From Pelobacter sp. UBA6812 (GTDB lineage: Bacteria > Desulfobacterota > Desulfuromonadia > Desulfuromonadales > Syntrophotaleaceae): a stretch of 64,000 bases of DNA. The notes beneath the pieces were generated by a model. The model made no database searches, was not told where the DNA came from, and saw only the letters and a list, made by a program, of their open reading frames with translations. Positions 1 to 9,169 of the stretch are shown here, piece after piece (position 1 is the first letter of the stretch; every line of letters starts with the position of its first letter). The DNA is taken from positions 112,933-176,932 of the forward strand of contig DKEW01000086.1 in NCBI GenBank assembly GCA_002452265.1, in the 5' to 3' direction. The position numbers and the translations under genes were made by a program.

Positions 1-172
1 GACAATGGCCTGCTACGAGATCTGCTGCATCGGACCCTGTTGGGCAGACGCGCAAAGGTAAGGTGTCTACCGGCCATGGTAATTCACGAGCACCAAGCAG
101 CTGAAGATTTTCAAGAAGGCCACGTACCTGCCCGGCAGCCTCACATAAATCCCGATAAAGCTTTTGCGGCAT
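1..172 (-). CDS. Partial gene running off the window start (possible uracil-DNA glycosylase N-terminus)
   Basis: An open frame begins with ATG at base 172 and runs leftward out of the window without a stop, giving about 57 residues that start MPQKLYRDLCEAAGQVRG. The short helical opening followed by a Pro-rich linker resembles the N-terminal extension of family-4 uracil-DNA glycosylases, which sit near coaBC in related genomes from memory. The catalytic domain lies outside the window, so the assignment is a guess. The ribosome binding site is weak (AAGAGA). Confidence 0.45.
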   Translation of the reverse strand, partial: MPQKLYRDLCEAAGQVRGLLENLQLLGARELPWPVDTLPLRVCPTGSDAADLVAGHC

Positions 173-228
173 AGTCTCTTTACATTTCCTTCCCTGCGGG
201 ATTATCCTGTAACGACAAATAAACACGG

Positions 229-1149
229 GTGCCTATGGCGTTCAAGATAACACTCATAATTTTTATCACGATTCTTTCAATCCCCACCACAGCTTTGGCT
301 TGGGGACTGGGGGTACATCTGCAACTCGGTTCACAGATACTCGGTGAATTACACCTTCTGCCCGAAGCCCTCAGACAGTTGATCGCCTCCCACCCTTTCG
401 ACTTTCTTTATGGCTGCATCAGTGCCGACATCACTCTCGGCAAACGCTTCACTCACTATCTGCAACACTGCCATTCATGGCGGGTCGGGTGCCGTATTAT
501 CGACGCGGCCGAGAATGACGCCCAGAGGGCCTGTGCCTATGGCTACATAGCACATTTGGCTGCGGATACCATTGCCCACTCATACCTGGTACCGTATAAA
601 CTGGTGCGTACCTTCAACACTGCCATGCATAAGCATACCTATTGGGAGATGCGCTTCGAAAGCCGGGTTGACCCCTCTTGTTGGGTTTTGGCCCGTTCGC
701 TGGCACAAAAGGACTTAAGCGCCAACGATACCCTGCTACGCAGTATTCTGGCCCCCACCCTCTTCTCTTTCGGCACGAATAAACGACTTTTCAATTCCCT
801 GCTGCTGTTAAGCCGTTTACAACAATGGCAAAAAATGCTGCGTTCATTGGCGGATCATTCCAAATGGACACTGCAGGAAATCAACCAGGAAGAGTACCTG
901 ACCCTTGCTCATGAAGCCGTGCTGAGTGTTCTGCAGAATATGCAGCAAAGCCCTTACTGGAAAGCTGATCCTGCCGGCGAAAGAGCGTTACATGCTGCCA
1001 AAGCAATTCGCAAAAATCTGCATCTGCTATGGTTGGAAGGAAAACTGCCGGCAGCCCAGGCAGAGCAATTACTCTGTGAGATAAAACAGCGCTTCCGCCA
1101 AGGTATCGTCCACCCGGAAAAACTTCTCGAATTGCTGTCGGGGTACTGA
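229..1149 (+). CDS. Exported zinc-dependent phospholipase C-like protein
   Basis: A 306-residue protein with an N-terminal hydrophobic segment ending in TTALAWG, typical of a signal peptide with Trp at the mature N-terminus. Members of the zinc-dependent phospholipase C / S1-P1 nuclease superfamily use such an N-terminal Trp as a zinc ligand. The candidate metal ligands HLQLG near residue 31 and HLAADTIAH (His-x3-Asp-x3-His) near residue 108 support this family. The frame opens with GTG at 229; an ATG two codons later at 235 is equally plausible. It is the only plus-strand gene among a long minus-strand run and ends 2 bases from the end of coaBC (convergent). Enzyme activity is inferred; many homologues are uncharacterised. 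Confidence 0.7.
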   Translation: MPMAFKITLIIFITILSIPTTALAWGLGVHLQLGSQILGELHLLPEALRQLIASHPFDFLYGCISADITLGKRFTHYLQHCHSWRVGCRIIDAAENDAQRACAYGYIAHLAADTIAHSYLVPYKLVRTFNTAMHKHTYWEMRFESRVDPSCWVLARSLAQKDLSANDTLLRSILAPTLFSFGTNKRLFNSLLLLSRLQQWQKMLRSLADHSKWTLQEINQEEYLTLAHEAVLSVLQNMQQSPYWKADPAGERALHAAKAIRKNLHLLWLEGKLPAAQAEQLLCEIKQRFRQGIVHPEKLLELLSGY

Positions 1150-1151
1150 TG

Positions 1152-2354
1152 TCACATCGGTCCGCTACGTAGACGGGCGACACACTCCAGCAACCTGTCA
1201 GCCACTTCGACCTTGCTCATCAGAGGCCACTGCTCCGTCTTCCCATTTCGATAAAACAACCGGACCAGATTGGTATCGACATCGAACCCCGCCTGCGGGC
1301 AGCTAACATCGTTGGCAACAATCAGATCAAGATTCTTGCTTTGCAATTTGCGCAAAGCGTGAGCTTCCAGATCATGGGTCTCTGCGGCAAACCCGATCAC
1401 CAGTTGATTTTTTTTGGCCTTGCCGATTTCCGCAAGGATATCCGGGTTTTTAACCAGGCTCAACTGCAGGCAATCTTCTCCACCTTTTTTAATCTTCTGA
1501 ACAGCACGTTCTACAGGTCGGTAATCCGCTACAGCAGCGGACTTGATCACCACGGTACAAACGGGCAAATGTTCCAAAACAGCCTGTCTCATCTGCTCGG
1601 CACTTACAACCTTGTGTAATTGGACCCCGACCGGAGGTGCAAGAGAGGTAGGACCGGATACCAGGATCACCCTGGCACCCCGCTGCCTGGCTGCACGGGC
1701 GATGGCATACCCCATCTTTCCTGAAGAATAATTACTCAAGTACCGCACCGGATCGAGTTCTTCGCGGGTCGGCCCGGCGGTTACCAGAACAGTTTCGCCG
1801 GTCAGATCCTGAGGAGTCAACAACCGTAGCGTTTCTTCGAACACCACTTCGGGTTCGGCCATTTTACCTTTACCCTGCCAGCCGCAGGCAAGCAACCCGC
1901 TGACCGGCTCGACAAACTGATAACCCAGATCAGCAAGACATGCCTGATTCTTCTGATAGATAGGGTTTTCCCACATATTGCTGTTCATGGCGGGGACAAA
2001 CAGTACCGGCGCTTTGGTCGCCATAATGGTGGTCGTGAGCAAGTCATCGGCGAGCCCTGCAGCGACCTTTCCCACCAGGTTGGCTGTACAGGGAGCCACG
2101 ACCAGGGCATCGGCACGATCGGCCAGTGCGATATGCCCGATCTCCCGTTCGCTTATCAGATTGAATAATTCGATATGCACGGGGTTGCCCGACAGGGTCT
2201 GAAAAGTCAGGGGCGTGACAAATTCGGTAGCGGCAGCCGTCATGATAACATGCACCTGCGCACCGGCTTTAATGTACAGTCGAACCAGTTCCGCGGCCCG
2301 ATAAGCCGCAATCCCTCCAGTCACCCCGACGACAATCTGTTTACCTGTCAGCAT
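1152..2354 (-). CDS. coaBC: Bifunctional phosphopantothenoylcysteine decarboxylase / phosphopantothenate-cysteine ligase
   Basis: Catalyses two successive cytosolic steps of coenzyme A synthesis: joining cysteine to 4'-phosphopantothenate and decarboxylating the product. The N-terminal CoaC flavoprotein half (about 1-175) shows TGGIAAY, the catalytic-His motif HIALA near 74, the PAMNSNMW loop at 121-128 and the active Cys in LACGW near 157. The CoaB half starts near 188 with VTAGPTREELDPVRYLSN and carries SSGKMG and the Lys-rich KIKKG loop. Its 400 residues match the usual fused length. GGAAAG lies before the ATG. It is the last gene of a run with the hydrolase, OB/HD and flavoprotein genes upstream. 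Confidence 0.96.
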   Translation of the reverse strand: MLTGKQIVVGVTGGIAAYRAAELVRLYIKAGAQVHVIMTAAATEFVTPLTFQTLSGNPVHIELFNLISEREIGHIALADRADALVVAPCTANLVGKVAAGLADDLLTTTIMATKAPVLFVPAMNSNMWENPIYQKNQACLADLGYQFVEPVSGLLACGWQGKGKMAEPEVVFEETLRLLTPQDLTGETVLVTAGPTREELDPVRYLSNYSSGKMGYAIARAARQRGARVILVSGPTSLAPPVGVQLHKVVSAEQMRQAVLEHLPVCTVVIKSAAVADYRPVERAVQKIKKGGEDCLQLSLVKNPDILAEIGKAKKNQLVIGFAAETHDLEAHALRKLQSKNLDLIVANDVSCPQAGFDVDTNLVRLFYRNGKTEQWPLMSKVEVADRLLECVARLRSGPM

Positions 2355-2363
2355 CGATCTTTC

Positions 2364-3005
2364 CTATTCGAAATAATTCAAATAAGGATTACTTTTTCGT
2401 TCACGGCCGATAGTAGTTTCCGGACCATGCCCCGGGAAGACCTTGACGCTATCGTCAAGTACCAGTAAACGATTTTGCAACCCCTTCAACAACAGCAAAT
2501 GGTCACCACCGGGAAGATCGGTGCGACCGATGGAACCGGCAAAAAGCACATCTCCGGCAAATATCGAATCGCCGCATTTGAGGCATACGCTGCCAGGAGA
2601 ATGTCCCGGAACATGAAGTACATTCAGAAGGATACTACCTACTTCGATCTGATCGCCATCCTGCAACAGCCGTGTCGGTTCCGGCGATGGATCGATAGTT
2701 CTGCAACCAAATTTCGCCGCATGCTCGGCAGCTCCTCGCAACAGCGGCAAGTCCGCGCCATGCAGCAGCAACTCAGCACCAGTCTTATCCAGAAGCATAC
2801 GATTGCCACCGATATGATCGAAATGACCATGGGTATTGATCACGGTCTTCAAGGTAAAACCATTCTCCTGGAGTATCGCCAGGATACGTTCTGCGTGACC
2901 GCCGGGATCGATAACGATAGCTTGCTTAGTCCGGGGGCATCCCAGCATATAACAATTGACACCCAGTTCTCCCGTCATGATGCTCTTTTGCCATATATTG
3001 TTCAC
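2364..3005 (-). CDS. Metallo-beta-lactamase fold hydrolase (glyoxalase II-like)
   Basis: A 213-residue cytosolic protein with the complete dinuclear zinc signature: THGHFDH at 58-64, HVPGH at 131-135, the bridging Asp in FAGDVLF near 152 and a last His in PGHGPET near 193. This single-domain layout matches the glyoxalase II-like / YcbL group, which hydrolyses thioesters such as S-lactoylglutathione. Its real substrate cannot be told from sequence. Its start overlaps the stop of the OB/HD gene by 4 bases (ATGA), so the two are probably translationally coupled, and coaBC follows after 9 bases. Confidence 0.88.
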   Translation of the reverse strand: MNNIWQKSIMTGELGVNCYMLGCPRTKQAIVIDPGGHAERILAILQENGFTLKTVINTHGHFDHIGGNRMLLDKTGAELLLHGADLPLLRGAAEHAAKFGCRTIDPSPEPTRLLQDGDQIEVGSILLNVLHVPGHSPGSVCLKCGDSIFAGDVLFAGSIGRTDLPGGDHLLLLKGLQNRLLVLDDSVKVFPGHGPETTIGRERKSNPYLNYFE

Positions 3006-4162
3006 TTATCATCCCTTTCATCCGTGGTAAACAGATCCAGGTTTTTACCTCGCAACTGATCCCCCAATGTGAAATTAAAGTTCTTACGACGCGCATCCGG
3101 CTGCCGACCTTTGGCGGGCACCGTGTTTGGCGCTGGTTCTACAGTGGGAGTCGCTGGAACAACCGGTGGTGATGAGGCTTGTTCTTCCGACTTGGGTGAT
3201 TGCATAGAAGCGGCGGCTGGACTTTTATAAAAATACCGGTCGTAAATACGATGATAGCCGGTCCAGGACTCATCATTATCCGGATCCTTAAGGATATGAG
3301 TTTGAATCCCGTTGATCTTGGAATCGAGATCATCCAGGTAATTAAGAATAATCGCCTCAAGGGTTTTAGGTCGTTTGGGCGATCCGTATTCGTACTGACC
3401 GTGATGAGACAGCAGCAGGTGTTTAAGAAGCACTGCCAAGTCTCTGGGGAAACCAGCCACTGAGTTGATTTTACTGTCGAGCATCTGAAATCCGATGGTT
3501 ATATGCCCAAGCAGTTTACCCTCGTCGGTATAGCCAAATGCACGCTCGTAACAAAGTTCAGCCACCTTACCGATGTCATGCAGCAAGGCACCGGTCAGGA
3601 GCATATCTCGATCAACTGTGGGGTAGTGGCGGCAGATATCATCCGCCAGGCGCGCAACCGACAATGAGTGATCCAGCAAACCACCCAGGTAGACATGGTG
3701 AATGGCCTTGGCAGCCGGAGCGCTGCTATAGCCCTGCATGAACTCTTCGTCGGCCAGAAAATGATCCATCAACTCTCGCAAGTATGGGTTCTGAATACTT
3801 GCCACCTGGGCCCGAAGTTCCGATAACATGTCTTCGACGCTGCGCTCAGCGACGGGCAGGTAATCGGCCAAATCGACCTGCGCATCTTCAATCTTTTTCA
3901 AGTCCTGAATAACCAGCTGCATTTTGCCAAGGTAAAGGCTGGCTTTGCCCTGAACCTGGACAAAATCATCCTTTTCAAAACAATCGGAAAGTTCCTCGAC
4001 GCGATCCCATACGCGCCCCTCGACCTCACCGGTTCGATCCATCAATTTGATGGTGAGATAGGCCTTTCCGTTACGAGCCGTAGCCGTTATTTTTTCTCGC
4101 ACCAGGAAGGACTCCTTGATAATGTCCCGGTCCTGAATCTGTCCCGCATAAACTTTTTTCAC
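3002..4162 (-). CDS. OB-fold / HD-domain protein, YhaM-like 3'-5' exoribonuclease candidate
   Basis: A 386-residue protein. Residues 1-92 form an OB-fold nucleic acid binding domain (TARNGKAYLTIKLMDRTG). Residues about 150-300 form an HD phosphohydrolase domain with LLHDIGK near 194-199 and further His residues (HHVYLGGLLDH, LLSHHGQYEYG). This order is that of the YhaM/CBF1 family of Mn-dependent 3'-5' exonucleases. The tail from about 318 is Pro/Ala/Glu-rich with a basic patch (KGRQPDARRKN), longer than in the Bacillus enzyme and probably disordered. It overlaps both neighbours by 4 bases, placing it in one transcript with the flavoprotein and the metallo-hydrolase. Confidence 0.85.
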   Translation of the reverse strand: MKKVYAGQIQDRDIIKESFLVREKITATARNGKAYLTIKLMDRTGEVEGRVWDRVEELSDCFEKDDFVQVQGKASLYLGKMQLVIQDLKKIEDAQVDLADYLPVAERSVEDMLSELRAQVASIQNPYLRELMDHFLADEEFMQGYSSAPAAKAIHHVYLGGLLDHSLSVARLADDICRHYPTVDRDMLLTGALLHDIGKVAELCYERAFGYTDEGKLLGHITIGFQMLDSKINSVAGFPRDLAVLLKHLLLSHHGQYEYGSPKRPKTLEAIILNYLDDLDSKINGIQTHILKDPDNDESWTGYHRIYDRYFYKSPAAASMQSPKSEEQASSPPVVPATPTVEPAPNTVPAKGRQPDARRKNFNFTLGDQLRGKNLDLFTTDERDDK

Positions 4163-5751
4163 CTGTAACTCCCGGTTGGTACAGAACTGATTATGTGCTC
4201 CCCGATGGTAATACCGTCAAGGGCTGCACTCATGATGCCTCCAGCATAACCAGCCCCCTCCCCTGCGGGGAAAAGGCCTGCGTGGGAAACGGACTGTCCA
4301 TTAGCCCCGCGCAAAATACGTAATGGCGCCGAGGTGCGGGTCTCAATACCCACAAGTGTCGCCTCGGCGGTAATAAACCCGCGCATGCGCCGGTCAAAAT
4401 GGGGTAACGCTCGCCGCAATCCAGTAGTCACAGCAGGGGGCAACCCCTCCGACAGATCGGCTTCGCGCACCCCGGGTCGACAGGAAGAACAAAGAGGCCC
4501 CTGTCCTCGACCCAGAAAATTCAGAAGATTTTGCGCCGGCGCATAAAAATCGCCCCCGCCGAGACTGAAGGCCCGTTGTTCCCAGCGACGCTGAAAGCGC
4601 ATCCCGGCAAGCGCATCCTTACCATCAAAATCTTCCGGCCGAACAGCAACAACCAGCGCACTGTTTGATAATTCACCGTCACGGCGCAGGTAACTCATGC
4701 CATTGACCACCATGCCACCCGGCTCCGAGGAGGCCACAACCACCTCGCCTCCGGGACACATGCAAAAGGAATAAACCCCACGCCCGGTCTGCGGATCGTT
4801 CCAGGTCAAGGCGTATTCTGCAGTCGGCAAATGCGGATGACGCGCATGGCCGTACTGGATAGCGTTGATCAACCGGGCCGGATGCTCCACCCGGACACCC
4901 ACCGCAAAAGGTTTGGCTTCCATGGCCACCCCGGAAGCCTGCAACATTTCATAAGTATCCCTGGCACTATGCCCGCAAGCAAGGACCAGACTATCGCAGG
5001 CCATCTCTTCACCGCCGCGCATCATGCCACCCGTGACGCGTCCGTCTTTTACTATTAAGCTGTCGAGACGGGTTTCGTAGCGAATGGTGACGCCAAGCTT
5101 GATAAGCATCTGTCGAAAACGGATCAGCACCAGACGCAAACGGTCTGTGCCGACATGCGGCTTGGCGTCAACCAGGATATCCTCCGGAGCGCCGCAATCC
5201 ACCAATGTCTGCAATACCTGGCGATGCCAAGGATGTTTGATCCTGGTCGTCAGCTTGCCGTCGGAGAAAGTCCCGGCCCCGCCTTCGCCAAAAGCGATAT
5301 TGCTGTCCGAATCGAAAATCCCCTCGCTGCGAAAACGCCGAATATCATGGACCCTGGTTTCCACGCGGCGCCCCCGCTCCACCAAAGTGACTTCCGCGCC
5401 GCTGCGTGCCAGACGCCAGGCGGCAAACAAGCCTGCCGGGCCCATACCGACAACAACAACCCGCCAAGGCTGCTTCAGAGGGACAATCGATGGCTTAATC
5501 CGAGGCTGAACTCTTTGCAGACGAGGATGACTGGCATGACGCTGTAACAAAGCTTCTTCGTCTGCCACTTCGAATTCAATATTGAACACTCTCAAAATGC
5601 GGGATTTACGCCGGGCATCGATTCCGCGCCGAACAACACACAGTTTGATCAAGAATTCAGGTGCGATACCCAATTCCTGCCCGACCCGTTCAGGAAGTAA
5701 GGCCTCACTTTCATCCAGGTTCAGGGCAATTTCACGCAACAACAGGGACAT
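4159..5751 (-). CDS. NAD(P)/FAD-dependent dehydrogenase, COG2509 family
   Basis: A 530-residue flavoprotein. After an N-terminal ACT-like region of about 95 residues (RRGIDARRKS) comes a Rossmann FAD-binding motif, VVVGMGPAGLFAAWRLARSG near 100-118, with the ribose-binding ERGRR after it. GGAGTFSDGKLTTR and GEGAGYAGGIMSAALDG near the C-terminus are characteristic of this family of uncharacterised FAD dehydrogenases. The role is unknown; homologues are often called geranylgeranyl reductase-like or simply FAD-dependent oxidoreductase. It is the first gene of a run ending in coaBC and its stop overlaps the OB/HD start. The ribosome binding site at this ATG is poor. Confidence 0.85.
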   Translation of the reverse strand: MSLLLREIALNLDESEALLPERVGQELGIAPEFLIKLCVVRRGIDARRKSRILRVFNIEFEVADEEALLQRHASHPRLQRVQPRIKPSIVPLKQPWRVVVVGMGPAGLFAAWRLARSGAEVTLVERGRRVETRVHDIRRFRSEGIFDSDSNIAFGEGGAGTFSDGKLTTRIKHPWHRQVLQTLVDCGAPEDILVDAKPHVGTDRLRLVLIRFRQMLIKLGVTIRYETRLDSLIVKDGRVTGGMMRGGEEMACDSLVLACGHSARDTYEMLQASGVAMEAKPFAVGVRVEHPARLINAIQYGHARHPHLPTAEYALTWNDPQTGRGVYSFCMCPGGEVVVASSEPGGMVVNGMSYLRRDGELSNSALVVAVRPEDFDGKDALAGMRFQRRWEQRAFSLGGGDFYAPAQNLLNFLGRGQGPLCSSCRPGVREADLSEGLPPAVTTGLRRALPHFDRRMRGFITAEATLVGIETRTSAPLRILRGANGQSVSHAGLFPAGEGAGYAGGIMSAALDGITIGEHIISSVPTGSYR

Positions 5752-5802
5752 AGTGGTGATTCATTTTCCAAAGGGGCTAAGAGACCGTCGCGCAGATGAC
5801 CG

Positions 5803-6978
5803 TCAGTTGCTTTGCCTGGCAAGGGGGAATTCCATATTAAATACGGTTCCCTCCCCTGCGGTACTGCGTACATTGATATGTCCGTGGTAGTTTTTGACGA
5901 TGCGCAGTACCACCGATAGCCCGAACCCGGTACCTTTGGTCTTGGTCGTAAAAAACGGATCGAAAATCTGACTGAGGTTTTCCCGCGGAATACCTCCCCC
6001 GGTATCGGAAACCTCAATGGTCACTTTTTGATCGTCGCACTGAACCGTTACCCCAAGCACGCCGCCATGTTGCATCTCGTAGAGGGAGTTGGCGAAAAGA
6101 TTCGTGAAAATCTGCTCTATTTCTCCACTATCCGCCATCATCAACGGCGGCACCTGATCATAATGTTTTTCGACCTTTACTTTGCTGGCTTTGAGCTGTT
6201 CGCCAAAGGTCTCCAAAATGCGATCGATGGTTCCGATCAGGCACACCGGTTCGAGCGTTACCTTCGGCGCCTTGCTGGCGTCAAGAAGCTTAGAAAGGAT
6301 CGCATCGATACGATCAACCTCCTGCAGCAATTTATCGATATATCCTGACTTTTCGGTATCATGCGCCAGCACTGGCCTTAAAATCTGGGCGAACAGGCCA
6401 ATAGCATTGAGTGGATTGCGAATTTCATGTGCCATGCCTGCCGAAACATGACCCAATGCCGCCAATTTTTCCGCCTGTAGAATTTCGGCGTGGGCTAATT
6501 CAAGCTCACGGGTCTTTTCCGCCACGCGTCTTTCCAGCTCCATGTTCCAGACTTCTATTTCGCTAAGCAGGCGCTCCCGTTCTTCACGCAGTTCCCGGTT
6601 GTGCATTTCAATGCGGCGAATGCGCAATACATTCTCGATTCTTTCAACCAGGTCCTGATTCTTGAATGGTTTGAGAATATAATCGGCCGCTCCTGCTTTC
6701 ATCACCTCGACGGCTATCTGTTCGCTGCCTTTGCCGGTCAACATGATCACATAAGTGTCAGGATGAAGGTGGCGCAGGTGTCGCAGGGTCGTCATACCAT
6801 CCATGACAGGCATCATGTAATCGAGCAGCACCAGATCGGGCTTTTCACGCTTTACAACATCGAGACATTCCTGCCCGCTCTGGGCCGTAAGAACCTCAAA
6901 ACCACGACTGGTCAACACCATGGTGGCCAGTTGCAGAATAATCGATTCATCATCCACCACAAGAATCCGGTTGGACAT
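5803..6978 (-). CDS. Receiver-histidine kinase hybrid (N-terminal REC, C-terminal HisKA/HATPase)
   Basis: A 391-residue soluble signalling protein. Residues 1-118 are a receiver domain with acidic pocket VVDDE, phosphoacceptor Asp53 (LLDYMMP), Thr81 and Lys103 (LKPF). A coiled coil spans about 120-172. The HisKA H-box GMAHEIRNPLN places the phosphorylated His near 184. The HATPase domain shows NLFANSLYE, DTGGGIP and GTGFGLSV. No membrane segment is present, so input must reach it through phosphorylation of the receiver. The start at 6978 was chosen because GAGGAG lies 6 bases before this ATG; two upstream in-frame codons overlap the ribosome binding site. The partner kinase and output are not identifiable here. 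Confidence 0.93.
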   Translation of the reverse strand: MSNRILVVDDESIILQLATMVLTSRGFEVLTAQSGQECLDVVKREKPDLVLLDYMMPVMDGMTTLRHLRHLHPDTYVIMLTGKGSEQIAVEVMKAGAADYILKPFKNQDLVERIENVLRIRRIEMHNRELREERERLLSEIEVWNMELERRVAEKTRELELAHAEILQAEKLAALGHVSAGMAHEIRNPLNAIGLFAQILRPVLAHDTEKSGYIDKLLQEVDRIDAILSKLLDASKAPKVTLEPVCLIGTIDRILETFGEQLKASKVKVEKHYDQVPPLMMADSGEIEQIFTNLFANSLYEMQHGGVLGVTVQCDDQKVTIEVSDTGGGIPRENLSQIFDPFFTTKTKGTGFGLSVVLRIVKNYHGHINVRSTAGEGTVFNMEFPLARQSN

Positions 6979-7343
6979 CACCATCTCCTCTGGAAGCTGA
7001 AAACCATCTCAGCCGGGTACGGCGCCACAGCGCAAGGGCATCGGTTCTGCTCTAAAAAACGGCTACTGAAAGAACAACAGGGACCCAGATCTTCATGACT
7101 ATCGTAAAGGAGTGAGACAGCCCGTCCGCCAGTATACATCTTTGGTGAATATGGTATTAGCTGTATCTTTAAATTAAATAGTCACCCGACAAGCATGAGC
7201 CCCATGCCAATTTTCAAGGATACCCTTGCACAAATCGATTATGCAAGGGGGAAATATTCGAAGGCGGCAACCTGATAGTCACCGCCATCAAAGAAAAAGG
7301 GCGACCGATAGTCGCCCTTCGATGTCAGAAGCTATGTATGGGA
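6979..7343. other. Intergenic region with hairpins
   Basis: No convincing gene. It holds a perfect 8-bp hairpin (CCCTTGCA / TGCAAGGG, 7223-7249) without an adjoining T-run, and the uspA terminator listed separately. The promoter of the receiver-kinase gene should lie in this stretch, but no clear -35/-10 pair stood out. Confidence 0.5.
7291..7321 (-). terminator. Rho-independent terminator after uspA
   Basis: A 9-bp perfect stem, AAGGGCGAC / GTCGCCCTT, with a 5-base loop is followed on the minus strand by TTTTTCTTT. It lies about 25 bases past the uspA stop. Confidence 0.88.
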
Positions 7344-7790
7344 TCAACCAGGAACGCGAATAGTCATAACCGGCACAGGGGATTTGCGTACCACCTTCTC
7401 CGCGGTACTGCCAAACAGAACGTGATCCAGCCCTGAACGACCTTGCGTACCCATGATGATCAGATCGGCAGAAAGTTCCTCGGCCTTTTTGATGATCTCG
7501 TCGTAAGGAATACCTGGCACGATAAAAGTCTGATAATTTTCGTAGTCACTGACATGCAAGCGGCAGAACTTTTCCATCATCTTGCGGGCCCCTTCCTCGA
7601 TCTCTTCCTCCAGTGATTCAAAAGAGATGTGAGGAACATAGAAGCCACGGAGATCCACCGGTTCATTAATGATATGCACAATGGCAAGCAACGATTGATA
7701 TTTACGCGCCATGGCAAGAGCATAGTCAAACGCGTACTCGGAGTTTTCCGAAAAGTCGGTGGCGAAAAGTATCGTTTTGAATTCTTTCAT
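7344..7790 (-). CDS. Universal stress protein, UspA family
   Basis: A single-domain 148-residue Usp protein. The ATP-binding signature G-x2-G-x9-G-S/T is complete at 114-128 (GTQGRSG ... FGST), so it belongs to the nucleotide-binding branch. The N-terminal ILFATDFSE strand and the C-terminal VPVMTIRVP strand match family ends. GGGGAG precedes the ATG. It follows a stand-alone receiver gene by 18 bases and ends at a strong terminator, so the two probably form a bicistronic unit from the promoter at 8226-8253. Roles in starvation or redox stress are known for the family; the specific trigger is not visible here. Confidence 0.93.
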   Translation of the reverse strand: MKEFKTILFATDFSENSEYAFDYALAMARKYQSLLAIVHIINEPVDLRGFYVPHISFESLEEEIEEGARKMMEKFCRLHVSDYENYQTFIVPGIPYDEIIKKAEELSADLIIMGTQGRSGLDHVLFGSTAEKVVRKSPVPVMTIRVPG

Positions 7791-7808
7791 TGCTACTCCC
7801 CAGATAGG

Positions 7809-8198
7809 TCAGTTAGCTTTGCTCGGACGTCCCTCTGTCAGCATCTTGTGCATGATAAATTTGAGTTCATCCACCTTGACAGGTTTGTGTATATACTCAA
7901 AAGCACCAAGTTGAATGGCCTCAAGGTAGGACTCCACCCCTCCATAGGCGGTCACCATGATAACCCGCGTACTGGGATACCGGCGATTTAACTCGCGAAG
8001 AAAGGTAAGTCCGTTCATTTCCGGCATTTTCAGATCGCTGATCACCACGTTGACTTTATGTTGACGCAAAAACTCCAAGGCCTCGTAGCCATTAGCAACG
8101 CTATCAACCACGTAACCTTCCTGCTGCAGTATCGCACGCAGGGCAATACGGGCGTTTTCTTCATCATCTACAACAAGCACTTTTTCTTGAACCCGCAC
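7809..8198 (-). CDS. Single-domain response regulator
   Basis: A CheY-like receiver of 129 residues with no output domain. It has DDEE at 11-14, phosphoacceptor Asp55 (VISDLKMPEMNG), Thr83 and Lys105 (HKPVK). Translation starts at GTG 8198, preceded by GAGGGGG. It is co-transcribed with the following uspA. Stand-alone receivers act by protein-protein contacts or as phosphorelay intermediates; the nearby soluble receiver-kinase is a possible but unproven partner. Confidence 0.92.
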   Translation of the reverse strand: MRVQEKVLVVDDEENARIALRAILQQEGYVVDSVANGYEALEFLRQHKVNVVISDLKMPEMNGLTFLRELNRRYPSTRVIMVTAYGGVESYLEAIQLGAFEYIHKPVKVDELKFIMHKMLTEGRPSKAN

Positions 8199-8225
8199 GG
8201 CTACCCCCTCGTTGATTTTGCCTAA

Positions 8226-8253
8226 AGCATACCATCGAGGGCTGGACTGTCAA
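8226..8253 (-). promoter_or_regulatory. Sigma-70-type promoter for the receiver-uspA unit
   Basis: On the minus strand a perfect -35 TTGACA (8248-8253) is separated by 16 bases from TATGCT (8226-8231), leaving a leader of about 20 bases before the GTG start. Confidence 0.6.
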
Positions 8254-8341
8254 GCCGATCCATAATCTTTAAATAATATGATTTTTTTATTAATTTCGGC
8301 TACTTGCATACTACAAAGAGAAACTCTCTGCCGCTCTGATA

Positions 8342-9169
8342 TCATCGCATAAACCAAAACCGGCAAAGCTGTTCCACCAACCCGGAAAGCTCGGCAGCAC
8401 CAAGGCGCCCGGACGCGAGAACATCCTCATGACACAGCTGTTGATTTCCTAATCCCGCAGCACGGTTGGTGATAAAACTGAGGCCCACAACTTCCATTTT
8501 CAGAAATTTTGCCATAATCGCCTCGGGAACCAGAGACATGGAAACGGCATCGGCGCCAAGCTGTTGCAGAGCACGCACTTCCGCCGGAGTTTCGTAAGAT
8601 GGCCCGGGCACCGCAGCCAGAACCCCTTGATGAAGGGAGCCTCCCTGAGACAATGCTTCGGATTGTAGAGGAGGAAAAAGATCGTTCTGATAAAGGTAGG
8701 TCAAATCGATAAACGTATCGCCGTCAAGTCCGCGAAGGGGATTGTCGCCAAGCAGATTAAGGTGGTCGCTGACAAACATAAAACGGCCGGGAACCAGATC
8801 TGCGTGAATCCCGCCCACGGCATTGGTCAAAAGCATGCGAGTGCAACCCAAAGCGTGGGCCAAACGCACAGGGATGGCCGCCTGCCAGGCGGATAGGCCC
8901 TGATACATATGGAAACGTCCTTGAAATATCAGGGTCTTGCGACCATGCAGGGTACCGGCGACCAAGTGGCCAGCATGCCCCGCCACGGCACCGACTGGAA
9001 AACAGGAGAAGGTCTTGTATTCCCACATCTTAGCTTGGTCAACCTCGGCCACAAACTGCCCAAGGCCAGATCCCAGGATAATAGCAAGGTCAAACGGATC
9101 AATTCCCAGTTGGTCGCGTACCGCAGAGACCACCTCTGCCAAGTTTTCATCAGGGTTGTGAGGTCTCAT
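8342..9169 (-). CDS. Purine nucleoside phosphorylase (trimeric, PNP class II)
   Basis: Phosphorolysis of inosine/guanosine to the free base and ribose-1-phosphate in purine salvage. The 275-residue protein shows the phosphate loop ILGSGLG at 31-37, GRFHMYQG at 84-91, TNAVGG, the base-binding GPSYETPAE at 189-197 and FITNRAAGL with the purine-contacting Asn near 235. It differs from many homologues in having SMSLVPE where GMSTVPE is usual. The start overlaps the end of the RodZ-like gene by 20 bases, so it probably depends on upstream translation. A second purine-base phosphorylase (mtnP) lies in the same run. Confidence 0.93.
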   Translation of the reverse strand: MRPHNPDENLAEVVSAVRDQLGIDPFDLAIILGSGLGQFVAEVDQAKMWEYKTFSCFPVGAVAGHAGHLVAGTLHGRKTLIFQGRFHMYQGLSAWQAAIPVRLAHALGCTRMLLTNAVGGIHADLVPGRFMFVSDHLNLLGDNPLRGLDGDTFIDLTYLYQNDLFPPLQSEALSQGGSLHQGVLAAVPGPSYETPAEVRALQQLGADAVSMSLVPEAIMAKFLKMEVVGLSFITNRAAGLGNQQLCHEDVLASGRLGAAELSGLVEQLCRFWFMR